Program-made: the position numbers and the translations under genes
Origin: Amycolatopsis sp. WQ 127309
Lineage (GTDB): Bacteria; Actinomycetota; Actinomycetes; Mycobacteriales; Pseudonocardiaceae
Length of the DNA: 64,000 bases
Direction: 5' to 3'
Assembly: GCF_023023025.1 (NCBI RefSeq)
Contig: NZ_CP095481.1
Span: forward strand, 1,054,001-1,118,000
The notes under the pieces: model-generated
The model's input: the letters and a program-made list of their open reading frames with translations, nothing else
Database searches by the model: none
Told to the model about the DNA's origin: nothing
In this document: in pieces, positions 8,115 to 17,257 of the stretch
Position numbering within the stretch: position 1 is the stretch's first letter
Layout of the letters: each line of letters opens with the position of its first letter

Positions 8115-11100
8115 TCACAAGGGGGTCGGGTCGATGTCGCACACTGCACGCTTCCCGCGTTCGGCGGCCACCGTCATCGGGTGGTCGCCGCGGAGCACCC
8201 GGCGGTAGCGGGCGACGACATCCTGCTGCTGCAGGACGGATTCCCGGTCCCGGCCGACCCCACGCAGGTCGAGCGCCCGGTTGAGCTGGGCCGCCAGAGT
8301 GATCGGGTGGTCCTCGCCGACGGTGCGACGGGCACGCGCCAGGCTTTCGGTGTCCCGCACCAGCAGCCGCTCTGCCGACATCCGCGAGGAGCCGGGAGTC
8401 ACCTGGTCGTTCGCGAGATCGATCGCCGCGGCGATGGTGTGTGGATGATCGGCGCCGAGGATCCGGCGCAGGTTCCGAAAAGCGTTGTCGTCCTGTTTCC
8501 GCGCCGCCGTGGTCTGTCCCAGCAGCCGGAGCGTCACGCCGAGGTCGATCTCCGAGATCAACGTGTGCGGGTGGCGGTCGCCGAGACTCGCCCGGTACAG
8601 GTCCACCGCCTGCCGGCCCAGCTCGCCTGCCGCTTCGAGTTCCCCGGCGTACCGCAGGTCGATCGAGTGCGCCAGCGCGCAGGGCAGCGTATTCGGATGG
8701 CTGAGCCCGTAGCGTGAGCGGAAGCGCTCGAGGGTGCTCCTGGACAGCGTCAGCGCCGCCGCGTGCTGACCGTCCTTCCGCAACGCCACCGCCAGGTGGT
8801 ACTCCCGGCGGACGACGCCCGCGTTGTCGTCCCGGAAGAGGTTGCGGACCCGCTCGACGATCTTCTGCAGTTCCATTCGCGCCAGGGCGTAGTCACCGAT
8901 CTCGCGCCGACAGATCGCCAGGATGTTCAACGTGCTGATGGTGGCCGCGTTGTCCGGCCCCAGAATTTCCGCGCACCGCGCGTAGGTGTCCTCCCCGATC
9001 CGCCGCGCCTCTTCGTACTCGCCGGTGAGGAGCAGCGAGACGACCAGATCGTGGGCGGCGGTCAGGGTCTTCGGCTCATCGCTGCCGAGGATCGCAACGG
9101 CCTCGTGAAAGGTCGCCAGGTTGAGCCGGCGCGCGCCGACGAAGTCCCCTCTGGCCTTCAGCACCACGGCCACCGACAACTGCGCGTTCAAGGTCTGCTC
9201 GGACCGCTGGCCGGCAGTCTCCTTCTGCTGGTAGAGCCGGAGCGTGCGGTTGTTGATCACCTCCGCCTCCTCGTACCTGCCGAGCACCCACAGGAAGAAG
9301 CCGAGCCGTTCCGACGCTTCCAGCGTCAGCGGGTCCGCTTCCCCGAACCGCTCGGTCCAGGACGCCGTCACGCGCTGGGCGAGCAACGTCGCACCGGTGT
9401 GGTCACCCCAGAAGTACAAGAATTTCAACAGGTTGATGACGAGCTCGCGCACCCAGTCGTCGTCGCAGTCGATCAGCTCGGCAGCGTAGATGTGCGGGAG
9501 CAACGTGTGGTACTGCGGCCAGAGCCGGGCCGCGGCCGGATCACCGGGATCCCGGTTCGCCAGCAGCAGGTGGGCGCCGTGCTGGAGATCCCGCCGGTGC
9601 TGGTCGCTCATCCGGTTGCGCAGCACCAGTTGGACCAGCCAGTGCAGCTGCAGCGTGTCGGACCGGTGGTCGACCTTCGCCAGCCCCCATCGGTTGATGT
9701 CCCTCAGTGCCTGGTCGAGCTGGGTGGGGTCACGCATGGCGGCGTCGAGCTCCGGAGCGATGGAAAGTCTGCGGACACCGGTGAAGATGCTGCGGGAGAT
9801 CGGTTCCGGGGCGAAGAACGCACAGACCTGGAGCAGCTGGTGCGCGGCGCGGTTGCGGGTTCCGAGCTCGTCGAACGAGACGTTCCACGCGGCGGCGATC
9901 GGCACCTCGTACTCGGTCGGGGCCGAGGTGGCCAGGATTTCCGTGGTCTTCTCTTCGAGGCGCCGCAGGTACTCGTCGACCGGCATGGCGATCTCGGTCC
10001 GCAGCGAGGCGGCCTGGGCGAGCGCGAGCGGCAGGTCGCCCAGCTGCGCCGCGAGCCGGTCGGCCTGCTCCGCGCCGAGCTGCGGATCGTGCAGGCTCAG
10101 CAGTTCGGTGCTTTCCGAACGGGTGAACGGCCGCACTTCAAGGAGCTGCGGGAAGTTCTCCGGCCAGTCCGGGTTCCTCGTCGTCACGACGATCTCGCCC
10201 GGCCCTTCGGACGGCAGGAACGGCAGCGCCGCCTCGGGTTCGTCCGCTGAGTCGAACACGAGCAGCCACCGGCGGTACGGCTGACCGGACCGGAGGGCTT
10301 CGAGCACGGCGGGCACCGCGGTGACGGTCTCCGCCGCACCGGCCAGTCCGAGCTGCCGAGCGAGTTCCGTCAGTGACGCGCGGATCTGCGTCCCCTGCGC
10401 GGCACTGACCCACCAGACCAGGTCGTACCGCCCGAGGTTCTGGTACACGTACTCCGCCGCGATCTGGGTCTTGCCGAGACCGCCGGTACCGAAGAGCACG
10501 GCGCGGCCGCTGCCGTGGAGTTCCTCGGCCAGTTCTTCGAGCACCAGCTGCCGGCCGGTGAAGTCCGGGTTGCGAGCCGGCACGGCGCCCCACACCGTGG
10601 GCGCGTCGGTCGTGAACTGGCGGACCCGTTGCAGGGAGTCGGCCGCCTGGTCGTGGACGTCGGCGACGAGGTTCTCGGTCGTGGACAGGGGATTTGTGAC
10701 GGTTCCGCTCTCCGTTGCCGTCCCGCTCGTGCCGGCCAGCTCGGCTTCCCAGCGCAGCAGGCGATCGGCCCGTCCGGCGTAGGGCCCGGACAAGGTCCGC
10801 ATGACGGCCCGTTCGATCGCGACCCCGGCGACCAGGTCGGCGTGCGATTCGGGCAGCGGCGCACGGACCGGATCGTCCAGCGCCTCGGCGACCCGGAGCA
10901 GCACCGGATAACGGTCACCGAAGCGCCGGGTGGTGGTGACGACGACCCGAGCCGTGTCCGACCGTCGTCCTGCGGCCAAGAGCGCTTCTCGCACGGGAGA
11001 GGGGAATTCGTAGACGATGTCGTCCCAGTTCTTGACGGTTTCCGTGGCCGGCGGCACGTCGAGCAGGCCACTGCTGAACACCTCCGCGAGATCGGCGGTG

Positions 11101-12362
11101 GCCGCTTCCGGCACGAGTTCGGACTGGACGAACCGGGCGATCGGCAGGCTCACCGGCACCGCGGCCAGCAACGTCGCCAGCCGGAACGCCGACGGTGAAG
11201 CGATCCCGTGGAAGTGCCTGACACGATCTCCGGCGGACAGCTCCGGTCCGTGCAGTTCGTCCCACGGCTCCGCGGGCTGGGGCTGCGTCCGCGCGAGCAT
11301 GACGACCGCCTGCACCGGGTCGGGCTGCACCCGGCTGACCAACCGGACCCACCACGAGAGCCAGCGCGCGTCGAGCTCGACGACCGGGATCGGCACCGCG
11401 CCGGCGCCCGCGGTCCCCGGGTCCTCGCCGGTCAGCCAGGAATCCGGGAGTTCGAGCCCGTACCGCCGGTTCGGCCGGAACGGCCCTGGCGTCGTGAGCC
11501 TGGCCTGGTGGAACTGCGGGCCCGACCGGCCCCAGAGCCGCTGGGGCAGCACCTGGACGATGCACACCGGCATCGTCCGGCCCCACTGGGCGAGCAGCGG
11601 GGAAACCAGGTCTTCGCGCCAGGACTCACCCATCCCGTCGGTCAGCACGAGCATCAGGCGGTGACCGGACGGATCGAGCAGCTCCGCGGGCTGCCGTTCC
11701 GGCGCGCCCGGCGTGCCACCTCGCAGCACCGGCCCGGACACGACGTCGCCGGTTCGCTTGTCGGTCTCCACCAACCGGATCTGAATGGCCCGGAACGCGC
11801 CGAGCTGCCGGAGCAGTGCGAGAAAGGCCGCCACTGTGGGCTGCCACAACGCCATCGACGGGCTCGAGTCGACCACGACGGTCAAGTCGAGGGCGCGGAG
11901 CGTGGCCGGCTTCGTCTGCGGAAGCCACAGCCGGTCCTGCGCCGCCTGTTCCGCGGTCAGGTCCTCGTCCAGGACGACGTCCTGCTCGCGGCGCGACGGA
12001 CGTGTCTGCTTGAGCGGACGAAGCGCCCGGGTGACCGCGGCCGCCTCCGGCAGGAACCGCGAAGGTCCGTTGACCCCTTCGGCACCGCTCGCCCCCAGGA
12101 TCTCCGCGCTCTTGGCCAGCGCGGTGACGAGCAGCTCAGGCCCCCGGCCGAGCGGCGGGATCGTCGGCCCGGCCGGTTCTTCCGGCGGTTCCGGCGACCC
12201 GTGGTCCAGGTCCTCCGGATCGGCCGGTTCTTCGGGCGACTCGAATTCGGGGTGCACGCGAGGAGCGGAATCCCCGATGGCCATCGCCAGCCATACCGCG
12301 TCGCCCACTTCGCTCCAGCTCAGCTCGGAGACCGTGGGCACCTCGGCCGGCTCCCGCGACAC
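8115..12362 (-). CDS. vWA (SAV_2336-type) - NB-ARC - TPR fusion protein
   Basis: A 1415-residue cytoplasmic protein, apparently the last gene of a four-gene operon. An acidic, proline-rich N-terminus leads to a helical segment and a von Willebrand A domain with MIDAS motif DSSPS (165-169) and LVLTDGMGES (about 239-248). This N-terminal half matches the SAV_2336-related family. An NB-ARC unit follows: TVWGAVPARN...FTGR, P-loop GTGGLGKT (625-632), Walker B LLVFDSAD (about 700-707), VVTTRNP. TPRs fill about 950-1390 and the chain ends CDIDPTPL, like the protein at 2745. The GTG start lies 1 base after the stop of the MoxR gene, implying coupling. It supplies the vWA member of a vWA-MoxR-VMAP triad, fused to a STAND NTPase. 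Confidence 0.87.
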   Translation of the reverse strand: MSREPAEVPTVSELSWSEVGDAVWLAMAIGDSAPRVHPEFESPEEPADPEDLDHGSPEPPEEPAGPTIPPLGRGPELLVTALAKSAEILGASGAEGVNGPSRFLPEAAAVTRALRPLKQTRPSRREQDVVLDEDLTAEQAAQDRLWLPQTKPATLRALDLTVVVDSSPSMALWQPTVAAFLALLRQLGAFRAIQIRLVETDKRTGDVVSGPVLRGGTPGAPERQPAELLDPSGHRLMLVLTDGMGESWREDLVSPLLAQWGRTMPVCIVQVLPQRLWGRSGPQFHQARLTTPGPFRPNRRYGLELPDSWLTGEDPGTAGAGAVPIPVVELDARWLSWWVRLVSRVQPDPVQAVVMLARTQPQPAEPWDELHGPELSAGDRVRHFHGIASPSAFRLATLLAAVPVSLPIARFVQSELVPEAATADLAEVFSSGLLDVPPATETVKNWDDIVYEFPSPVREALLAAGRRSDTARVVVTTTRRFGDRYPVLLRVAEALDDPVRAPLPESHADLVAGVAIERAVMRTLSGPYAGRADRLLRWEAELAGTSGTATESGTVTNPLSTTENLVADVHDQAADSLQRVRQFTTDAPTVWGAVPARNPDFTGRQLVLEELAEELHGSGRAVLFGTGGLGKTQIAAEYVYQNLGRYDLVWWVSAAQGTQIRASLTELARQLGLAGAAETVTAVPAVLEALRSGQPYRRWLLVFDSADEPEAALPFLPSEGPGEIVVTTRNPDWPENFPQLLEVRPFTRSESTELLSLHDPQLGAEQADRLAAQLGDLPLALAQAASLRTEIAMPVDEYLRRLEEKTTEILATSAPTEYEVPIAAAWNVSFDELGTRNRAAHQLLQVCAFFAPEPISRSIFTGVRRLSIAPELDAAMRDPTQLDQALRDINRWGLAKVDHRSDTLQLHWLVQLVLRNRMSDQHRRDLQHGAHLLLANRDPGDPAAARLWPQYHTLLPHIYAAELIDCDDDWVRELVINLLKFLYFWGDHTGATLLAQRVTASWTERFGEADPLTLEASERLGFFLWVLGRYEEAEVINNRTLRLYQQKETAGQRSEQTLNAQLSVAVVLKARGDFVGARRLNLATFHEAVAILGSDEPKTLTAAHDLVVSLLLTGEYEEARRIGEDTYARCAEILGPDNAATISTLNILAICRREIGDYALARMELQKIVERVRNLFRDDNAGVVRREYHLAVALRKDGQHAAALTLSRSTLERFRSRYGLSHPNTLPCALAHSIDLRYAGELEAAGELGRQAVDLYRASLGDRHPHTLISEIDLGVTLRLLGQTTAARKQDDNAFRNLRRILGADHPHTIAAAIDLANDQVTPGSSRMSAERLLVRDTESLARARRTVGEDHPITLAAQLNRALDLRGVGRDRESVLQQQDVVARYRRVLRGDHPMTVAAERGKRAVCDIDPTPL

Positions 12363-12363
12363 G

Positions 12364-13413
12364 TCAGGAAACCAGGGAATTCAGTTGCCGCCAGAGCGCG
12401 TCGACCAGCCTCGGCCAGGAGACGTCGTCTTCGCGGTAGGCCCCCGACGTGGCCAGGTAAACCGCCTCCAGGAGCTTGTCGACCGGCAGCCCGCCGAATG
12501 CCTCACTGCGGCTGACGAACTCCTCGATGATGCGCGACCGGTGCTCGTCAGACGGGTCGAGCATGTGCGCGGCAACCATCGCGGCCAGCTGGCCGACGTC
12601 CGGGTCCTTTGTTTCGTAACGCAGGCAGCGGCGGAGGAAGGCCGGCGGGAAGTCCCGCTCACCGTTGCTGGTGATGATGACCACGGGAAAGGCATGGCAC
12701 CGGACCCGGCCGCCGATGATCTCGGCGGTGGAGTCGGGATCGGCGGTGAACACCTCGACCACCGGCGTCCGCTGCGCCATCCGGATCAGCTCGGGAATTT
12801 CGAACTCGCCGTCTTCGAACAGGCTGAGCAAGTCGTTGGGCAGGTCGGCTTCGGACTTGTCCAGCTCGTCGATGAGCAGGACGCGGGGCCGCCTACGAGG
12901 CAGGAACGCGGTGCCCAGCTCACCAAGCCGGACGAAGTCGCCGATGGGCGGTTCCGCCTCTCCACCGCCTGCCGACCGGGCGCCGGCCGCCTGGGCACGG
13001 CCGATCGCGTCGTAGCCGTACTGTCCTGCTTTCACTGTGGTGTGCGACGTGATCGGCCACTGGAGCACCCGGCCGAGGCCCAGTTCCCGGGCGATCCGGA
13101 ACGCCAGGCTGGATTTCCCGCTGCCGGGACGTCCCGTCACGAGGAGGGGCCGGCGCAGGTAGAGGGCCGCGTTGACCATGTCGACCTCGTGAATGTCGGC
13201 CCTGGGCACCGATTCCGTGCTGGCCGCGCCCAACCGCCGCTTCATTTCTCCGTTGTCGGACGGCACCGAAACCTCGTCCAGGAGCGGCCCGCCGTCGAAC
13301 TCGCGCCACGGCGGCGGTGGCGGGAGCAGCCCGGCCCGCTCCGGCGCCGGAAGACCGGTGCCGCGGTAGACCCACCAGCCCGGCGGTGTCTCAGGACGCC
13401 CGGCCTCGCTCAT
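12364..13413 (-). CDS. MoxR-type AAA+ ATPase
   Basis: A 349-residue AAA+ ATPase. A proline-rich N-terminus is followed by Walker A GRPGSGKSS (94-102), Walker B VLLIDELDKS (178-187), a sensor-1 region IITSNGERDFPPAFLRR with arginine finger, and a C-terminal helical lid. MoxR ATPases work as chaperone-like motors with vWA partners, and here the vWA protein is encoded one base downstream. The start overlaps the upstream VMAP-like gene by 23 bases, so translation is probably coupled. Together the three genes form the vWA-MoxR-VMAP ternary set described by Aravind and colleagues for NTP-dependent conflict systems. Its target is unknown. Confidence 0.9.
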   Translation of the reverse strand: MSEAGRPETPPGWWVYRGTGLPAPERAGLLPPPPPWREFDGGPLLDEVSVPSDNGEMKRRLGAASTESVPRADIHEVDMVNAALYLRRPLLVTGRPGSGKSSLAFRIARELGLGRVLQWPITSHTTVKAGQYGYDAIGRAQAAGARSAGGGEAEPPIGDFVRLGELGTAFLPRRRPRVLLIDELDKSEADLPNDLLSLFEDGEFEIPELIRMAQRTPVVEVFTADPDSTAEIIGGRVRCHAFPVVIITSNGERDFPPAFLRRCLRYETKDPDVGQLAAMVAAHMLDPSDEHRSRIIEEFVSRSEAFGGLPVDKLLEAVYLATSGAYREDDVSWPRLVDALWRQLNSLVS

Positions 13414-14914
13414 CCGCGTTCCCTGGCGGCGGGGCCTGCCGGAACGGCGGACTGTCGAGAAAAACGAGTCGTGACGGGTCGTCCCACAGGATGACGAGAT
13501 CGCGCACCGGCCGCAGATCCACCGGAATGGTCAGTTTCCGGAATGCGGCGCGCCGTGATTTCTGCACCTGGACGGGAAGATCGTTGAGACTGCCGTCGAC
13601 GAGCCACGTGACCACCTCTCGTAGGAGATCCAGCGAAGCCTCGGGGTGCCATAATAATGCCGGCAGCCCGGACCGCAATCCTGCCGCCAGCTCGTCTTCG
13701 CCCGGCCGCGGCCGCAATGACGGCGCTGCCGCGAGAACCATGACAATCCATTGCTCTTCACTCAATATAGCGTCGAGGCGATGCCGCTCCCCTGTGTCGT
13801 CCGCCGTGCAGAAATACACCCGTTCGGCCGATGGCTCGGTCGCCATCGCTTCCCAGCGCATTCGCCAGGCCCGGTGCCATTGCGGTGATCGCATCCGTTC
13901 CAGTGACCGCAGGACGATCGGATAGTCGAGAAACAGGGGCCGCGGGTCACCGGTTTCGTGCTCCTTGCACCACCGGTGGACCGGGAGGTTCAGCAGCGCC
14001 CTCGGCAGGACGAACTCCAGGGCCACTTCGCCGCGATATTCCGCCCACGCCTTTTCGGCGTCGACGACGAGGGTGTCGACGTGCTGCTCGAGCTGGTCGC
14101 CCGCCACCGTGTGGAGGCCGCCCCTGGCCGGCGGCCACACCTCGGGATCGTCCTGACGCCAGAAGGAGACCTGGTGCCGGCCGGGATCGATGCCGTCGGG
14201 CTGGACGACGATCATCAGGTGCAGTCTCGCCCCGGCCGGAGAATCCGGCTGCGGATCCGCCCGCAGTTCACGCAATCCCGGCTCGGCCTGAAGCCGGCGG
14301 GCCTGCAGGGTGTTCCAGGCACGCAATTCGCCGGCCAGTCCCGGTGCGCATTTCGCCGCGACGTACTCGACGAACGCCAGTGCGGGCGGCAGACCGCTCG
14401 CCGGAGTGTTGAAATCGGTCAGAACGCAGAACGCCGCCCACGCGTCGCGGACGTCGGACGGCGGCTCGCCCGACCCGGCCGCCCGGCGGACCGACGCGCT
14501 CAGCCGCGGCGGGATGAGCCCGGACAACATCGAGCGCAGCCACATCAGTTCCGCATCCGGCAGGAGGTCGTACATCCGCGGCTGGTGCGTCAGCCGCCGG
14601 ACGTGGTCCGACTCCGGTGTGTCCGGGCGCATCATCCGGACGGCGCCAGCAAGCGCGTTCATTCCGCCGTCGGCCTTCGCGCAGGCGTTGACGACTTCGA
14701 TCAGGTGATCGCGGCCGGTCACCTGATCCGGGATCGTCAGCTGGAATCCGAGGTTGTCGTGGATCAAGTCGAGCAACAATGCGCGGCCGGCGGGATCGAC
14801 AGCCAAACCCGCTGTGGCGAGGACGTTCACGATCGCTTCCCGGACCGCGATCGTGGTACCCGGCCCGGCACGGAACTCGCGTCCGGGCCCGTAGCCCCCA
14901 TCATCGGCCGGCAC
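13391..14914 (-). CDS. VMAP-like protein with effector-associated domain
   Basis: About 507 residues. Residues 22-110 (VREAIVNVLATAG...RALLLDL...NACAKADGGMNALAGAVR) look like a helical effector-associated domain (EAD2-like), also seen at the C-terminus of the cyclase protein at 15006. The C-terminal half has the VMAP-C signature EFVLPRALLNLPVHRW (about 300-315) and HRAWRMRWE. VMAP proteins are the third part of vWA-MoxR-VMAP conflict systems and are thought to recruit effectors through the adaptor domain. The start is uncertain: the frame is open further upstream, but GTG at 14914 is preceded by GGGGAGG and begins just before the conserved domain. The gene looks less GC-rich than its neighbours. 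Confidence 0.75.
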   Translation of the reverse strand: MPADDGGYGPGREFRAGPGTTIAVREAIVNVLATAGLAVDPAGRALLLDLIHDNLGFQLTIPDQVTGRDHLIEVVNACAKADGGMNALAGAVRMMRPDTPESDHVRRLTHQPRMYDLLPDAELMWLRSMLSGLIPPRLSASVRRAAGSGEPPSDVRDAWAAFCVLTDFNTPASGLPPALAFVEYVAAKCAPGLAGELRAWNTLQARRLQAEPGLRELRADPQPDSPAGARLHLMIVVQPDGIDPGRHQVSFWRQDDPEVWPPARGGLHTVAGDQLEQHVDTLVVDAEKAWAEYRGEVALEFVLPRALLNLPVHRWCKEHETGDPRPLFLDYPIVLRSLERMRSPQWHRAWRMRWEAMATEPSAERVYFCTADDTGERHRLDAILSEEQWIVMVLAAAPSLRPRPGEDELAAGLRSGLPALLWHPEASLDLLREVVTWLVDGSLNDLPVQVQKSRRAAFRKLTIPVDLRPVRDLVILWDDPSRLVFLDSPPFRQAPPPGNADERGRAS

Positions 14915-15005
14915 CTGACGAACCACCTCCCCGACGTCCTCGTGGCCAGGGAACGTGAGTTTACCGATCAATCCCGGCCGGAACAGGGCAAAAGCTGGAC
15001 AAGCG

Positions 15006-15935
15006 TTACCGGGTCTGCGGATCCGGCCATACTCCGATGATGATCGACAGGGCTTCGACCTGCGGTGATTCCGGTTCAATGGTCCGGACCGCATCCAAGA
15101 GGTCCGACAGTCCGCCGTCGAAACGCTGGCAAGTTCGCGCCAGTGCGATCACGTGCAGGCGGTCCTCTGCGTGATAGGGCACGATTTCGGCGATTTCGCG
15201 GCGCCGGAAAACCTCCAGCAGCAATCTCCGGCTTTGCGCGTCACGCACGCAGGGAACCGCCAGCAGAGCTTCGATCAATTCCGGGAACGGGCTCCGCGGC
15301 CTCGGGAGGATGCGGTGCGGGGCCGGCGAGGGCACCGTGAGGACGTTTCCCGGGGTGCCGCCCAGCAGGCGCAGCCACGGCTGGGCTGTCGTCTCCTTGA
15401 CCTCCGCCAGGATCTGTCGGTACGCGTCGGAGTCGGCTGCCGGGTCGTGCTTCACGACCTCACGGTAGAACTCTTCCGAGACGATGATGGCCAGCTGGGC
15501 GCCCGTCTGCTTCTGGGCCGCCTTGGCCTCCTCCGCGTCCAGCAAGCGGAACGTGTGGCTGACCGCCGGGCTGATCGAGCCGTGGCTGCCCCGATGGACC
15601 TCGCCGGCGTGGATCGCCAGGCGGAGCTGGAGCCCGGCTTCGACCGCGTGCACGGCGTTGTGACGGCGAAGTTCGCCGAGCATCCGCTCGGGCAGCTGCG
15701 CGACCAGGTCGGCCTTGGCCGTGTCCGGTGGCAGCAGGAACATCGCGCCGTCGCCGGTGTTCTCGATCAAACAGGCTTCCCACGGGACGCCCGTCTCGGC
15801 GAACGTCCGGCGCAGCACGCCCCAGAGACCTTCGTGCACCTCGTGGAGATGAGCGACAGTCCGCTTCGGGTTGTTGTAGCCGACGACGTCCACGGCCATG
15901 ATCGTCCGGTGCAGCGCGGCTGAATGCACAGGCAC
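15006..15935 (-). CDS. Class III nucleotide-cyclase-like protein with EAD domain
   Basis: About 309 residues, first gene of the operon running to 8115. The N-terminal 180 residues resemble class III nucleotidyl cyclases: MAVDVVGY with the first metal aspartate (Asp16), ENTGDGAMF with the second (Asp62), RLAIHAGEV, and SHTFRLLD, where the usual N of the G-x-N-x-A-R motif is replaced. Catalysis is therefore possible but not assured. About residues 215-305 (LLAVPCVRDAQSRRLLLEVF...CQRFDGGLSDLLDAVR) match the effector-associated domain of the VMAP-like protein, suggesting homotypic docking. The GTG at 15935 follows GGGGAGG; GTG at 15929 is an equal alternative. It may be the effector or signal generator of the system (inference). 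Confidence 0.75.
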   Translation of the reverse strand: MPVHSAALHRTIMAVDVVGYNNPKRTVAHLHEVHEGLWGVLRRTFAETGVPWEACLIENTGDGAMFLLPPDTAKADLVAQLPERMLGELRRHNAVHAVEAGLQLRLAIHAGEVHRGSHGSISPAVSHTFRLLDAEEAKAAQKQTGAQLAIIVSEEFYREVVKHDPAADSDAYRQILAEVKETTAQPWLRLLGGTPGNVLTVPSPAPHRILPRPRSPFPELIEALLAVPCVRDAQSRRLLLEVFRRREIAEIVPYHAEDRLHVIALARTCQRFDGGLSDLLDAVRTIEPESPQVEALSIIIGVWPDPQTR

Positions 15936-16051
15936 AACACCTCCCCACGTCCCGCACTCAGTGTCCCAGACCTGTGCACGCCCGGCCATGTTCGCGCACA
16001 GCGTTACGGCGAAACGGGACCTCCTTGTCCTTGTTTCGTCCATAATTCGGC

Positions 16052-17257
16052 GTGCCAACGAGACGCCTGCACCTGGTGAGCGCGGATGAGGACCACCGTG
16101 TCTCGACCATCGAGCTCTTCTTCGACCTGGTCTTCGTCTACGCCATCACCCAGACCACCCAGCTGATGGCCGATCACCTGAGCCCGCTCGGGGTCGGGCA
16201 GGGGCTGGCCATGCTCGCTGTCCTGTGGTGGTGCTGGTGCTCCTACGCCTGGCTCGGGACCACCATCCACGTCGACCACGGGATCGCGCGGCTTGCGATG
16301 TTCGGGGCGATGGCCGTGATGTTCCTCGTCTCGCTCACCATTCCCGAGGCCTTCGTCGATCATCCCGGTGGGCTGTTCGCGCCCGTGTTGTTCGTCGTCT
16401 GCTACGCGCTCGTGCGGCTGCTGCACCTCGTCGCCTACCTGGGCGCGGCGCGGCACGATCCCGGGCTCAAGCGCGTGTTGCTCCGGATGTTCGTCGGACT
16501 GCTGCCGAGCGTCATCCTGCTCGGTGTGGCGACGGCGCTGAGCGGGCCGTGGCAGCTGGGGCTGTGGGTGGTCGCGCTGCTCGTCGACTACCTCAACGTC
16601 TACCTCACCGGGCCCGACGGCTGGCGGCTGAACTCGCCCGCTCACTTCGCCGAGCGGTTCGGGCTGATCGTGATCATCGCGCTCGGGGAGTCGATCGTCG
16701 CGATCGGCATCGGGATCGGGGCGCTGCCGATGTCGTGGCCCGTCACCGGCGCGGCCGTATGCGGGCTCGCGCTGGCCGCGGGGATGTGGTGGACGTACTT
16801 CGACGTCGTCGCGCGGGTGTCCGAGCACAGGCTGACGCGGGCGACCGGGCGCGAGCGCGCGAAGCTCGCCACCGACTCCTACACGTTCCTGCACCTGCCG
16901 CTGATCGCCGGGATCGTGCTGGTCGCCCTCGGCCTGAAGAAGGCGCTCCTCTACGTCGCCGACACCGAGCACCACGCACCCGGAGAGGCGCTGCACGGCG
17001 TGCCGGCCTGGACGTTGACCGGCGGGCTCGCGCTCTACCTGATCGCGTTGAGCTCCCTGCGCAAGCGCAACCTCGGCAGCTGGAACCACCAGCGCCTGGT
17101 CATCGCGGTCCTGCTGGTCGCGGCGACGCCGTTGCTGGAACACGTGCCCGCCGCCGTGCTGGTGCTGATCGTCGCCGCGGTCGTGCTCGCGCTCATCGCC
17201 TTCGAACGCCTGCAGTTCGCGGAGTGGCGCAAGCAGGTGCACGCCGAGCACTCATGA
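16052..17257 (+). CDS. Low temperature requirement A (LtrA) family membrane protein
   Basis: A 401-residue integral membrane protein. It opens with STIELFFDLVFVYAITQ, the hallmark of the LtrA family, and carries about ten hydrophobic helices across its length, with a short cytoplasmic C-terminus. LtrA proteins are widespread in actinobacteria; their biochemical role is not established despite the name from Listeria growth at low temperature. The GTG start at 16052 is divergent from the cyclase gene and 116 bases from it. The 3' end overlaps the convergent XRE regulator by 6 bases. No partner gene suggests a pathway. Confidence 0.85.
   Translation: MPTRRLHLVSADEDHRVSTIELFFDLVFVYAITQTTQLMADHLSPLGVGQGLAMLAVLWWCWCSYAWLGTTIHVDHGIARLAMFGAMAVMFLVSLTIPEAFVDHPGGLFAPVLFVVCYALVRLLHLVAYLGAARHDPGLKRVLLRMFVGLLPSVILLGVATALSGPWQLGLWVVALLVDYLNVYLTGPDGWRLNSPAHFAERFGLIVIIALGESIVAIGIGIGALPMSWPVTGAAVCGLALAAGMWWTYFDVVARVSEHRLTRATGRERAKLATDSYTFLHLPLIAGIVLVALGLKKALLYVADTEHHAPGEALHGVPAWTLTGGLALYLIALSSLRKRNLGSWNHQRLVIAVLLVAATPLLEHVPAAVLVLIVAAVVLALIAFERLQFAEWRKQVHAEHS

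Noticed and set aside
2490..15935. Radical SAM maturase (FxsB) expected with FxSxx-type peptides
   Set aside because: No protein with a CxxxCxxC cluster and SPASM-type cysteines is encoded in the block or elsewhere in the window.
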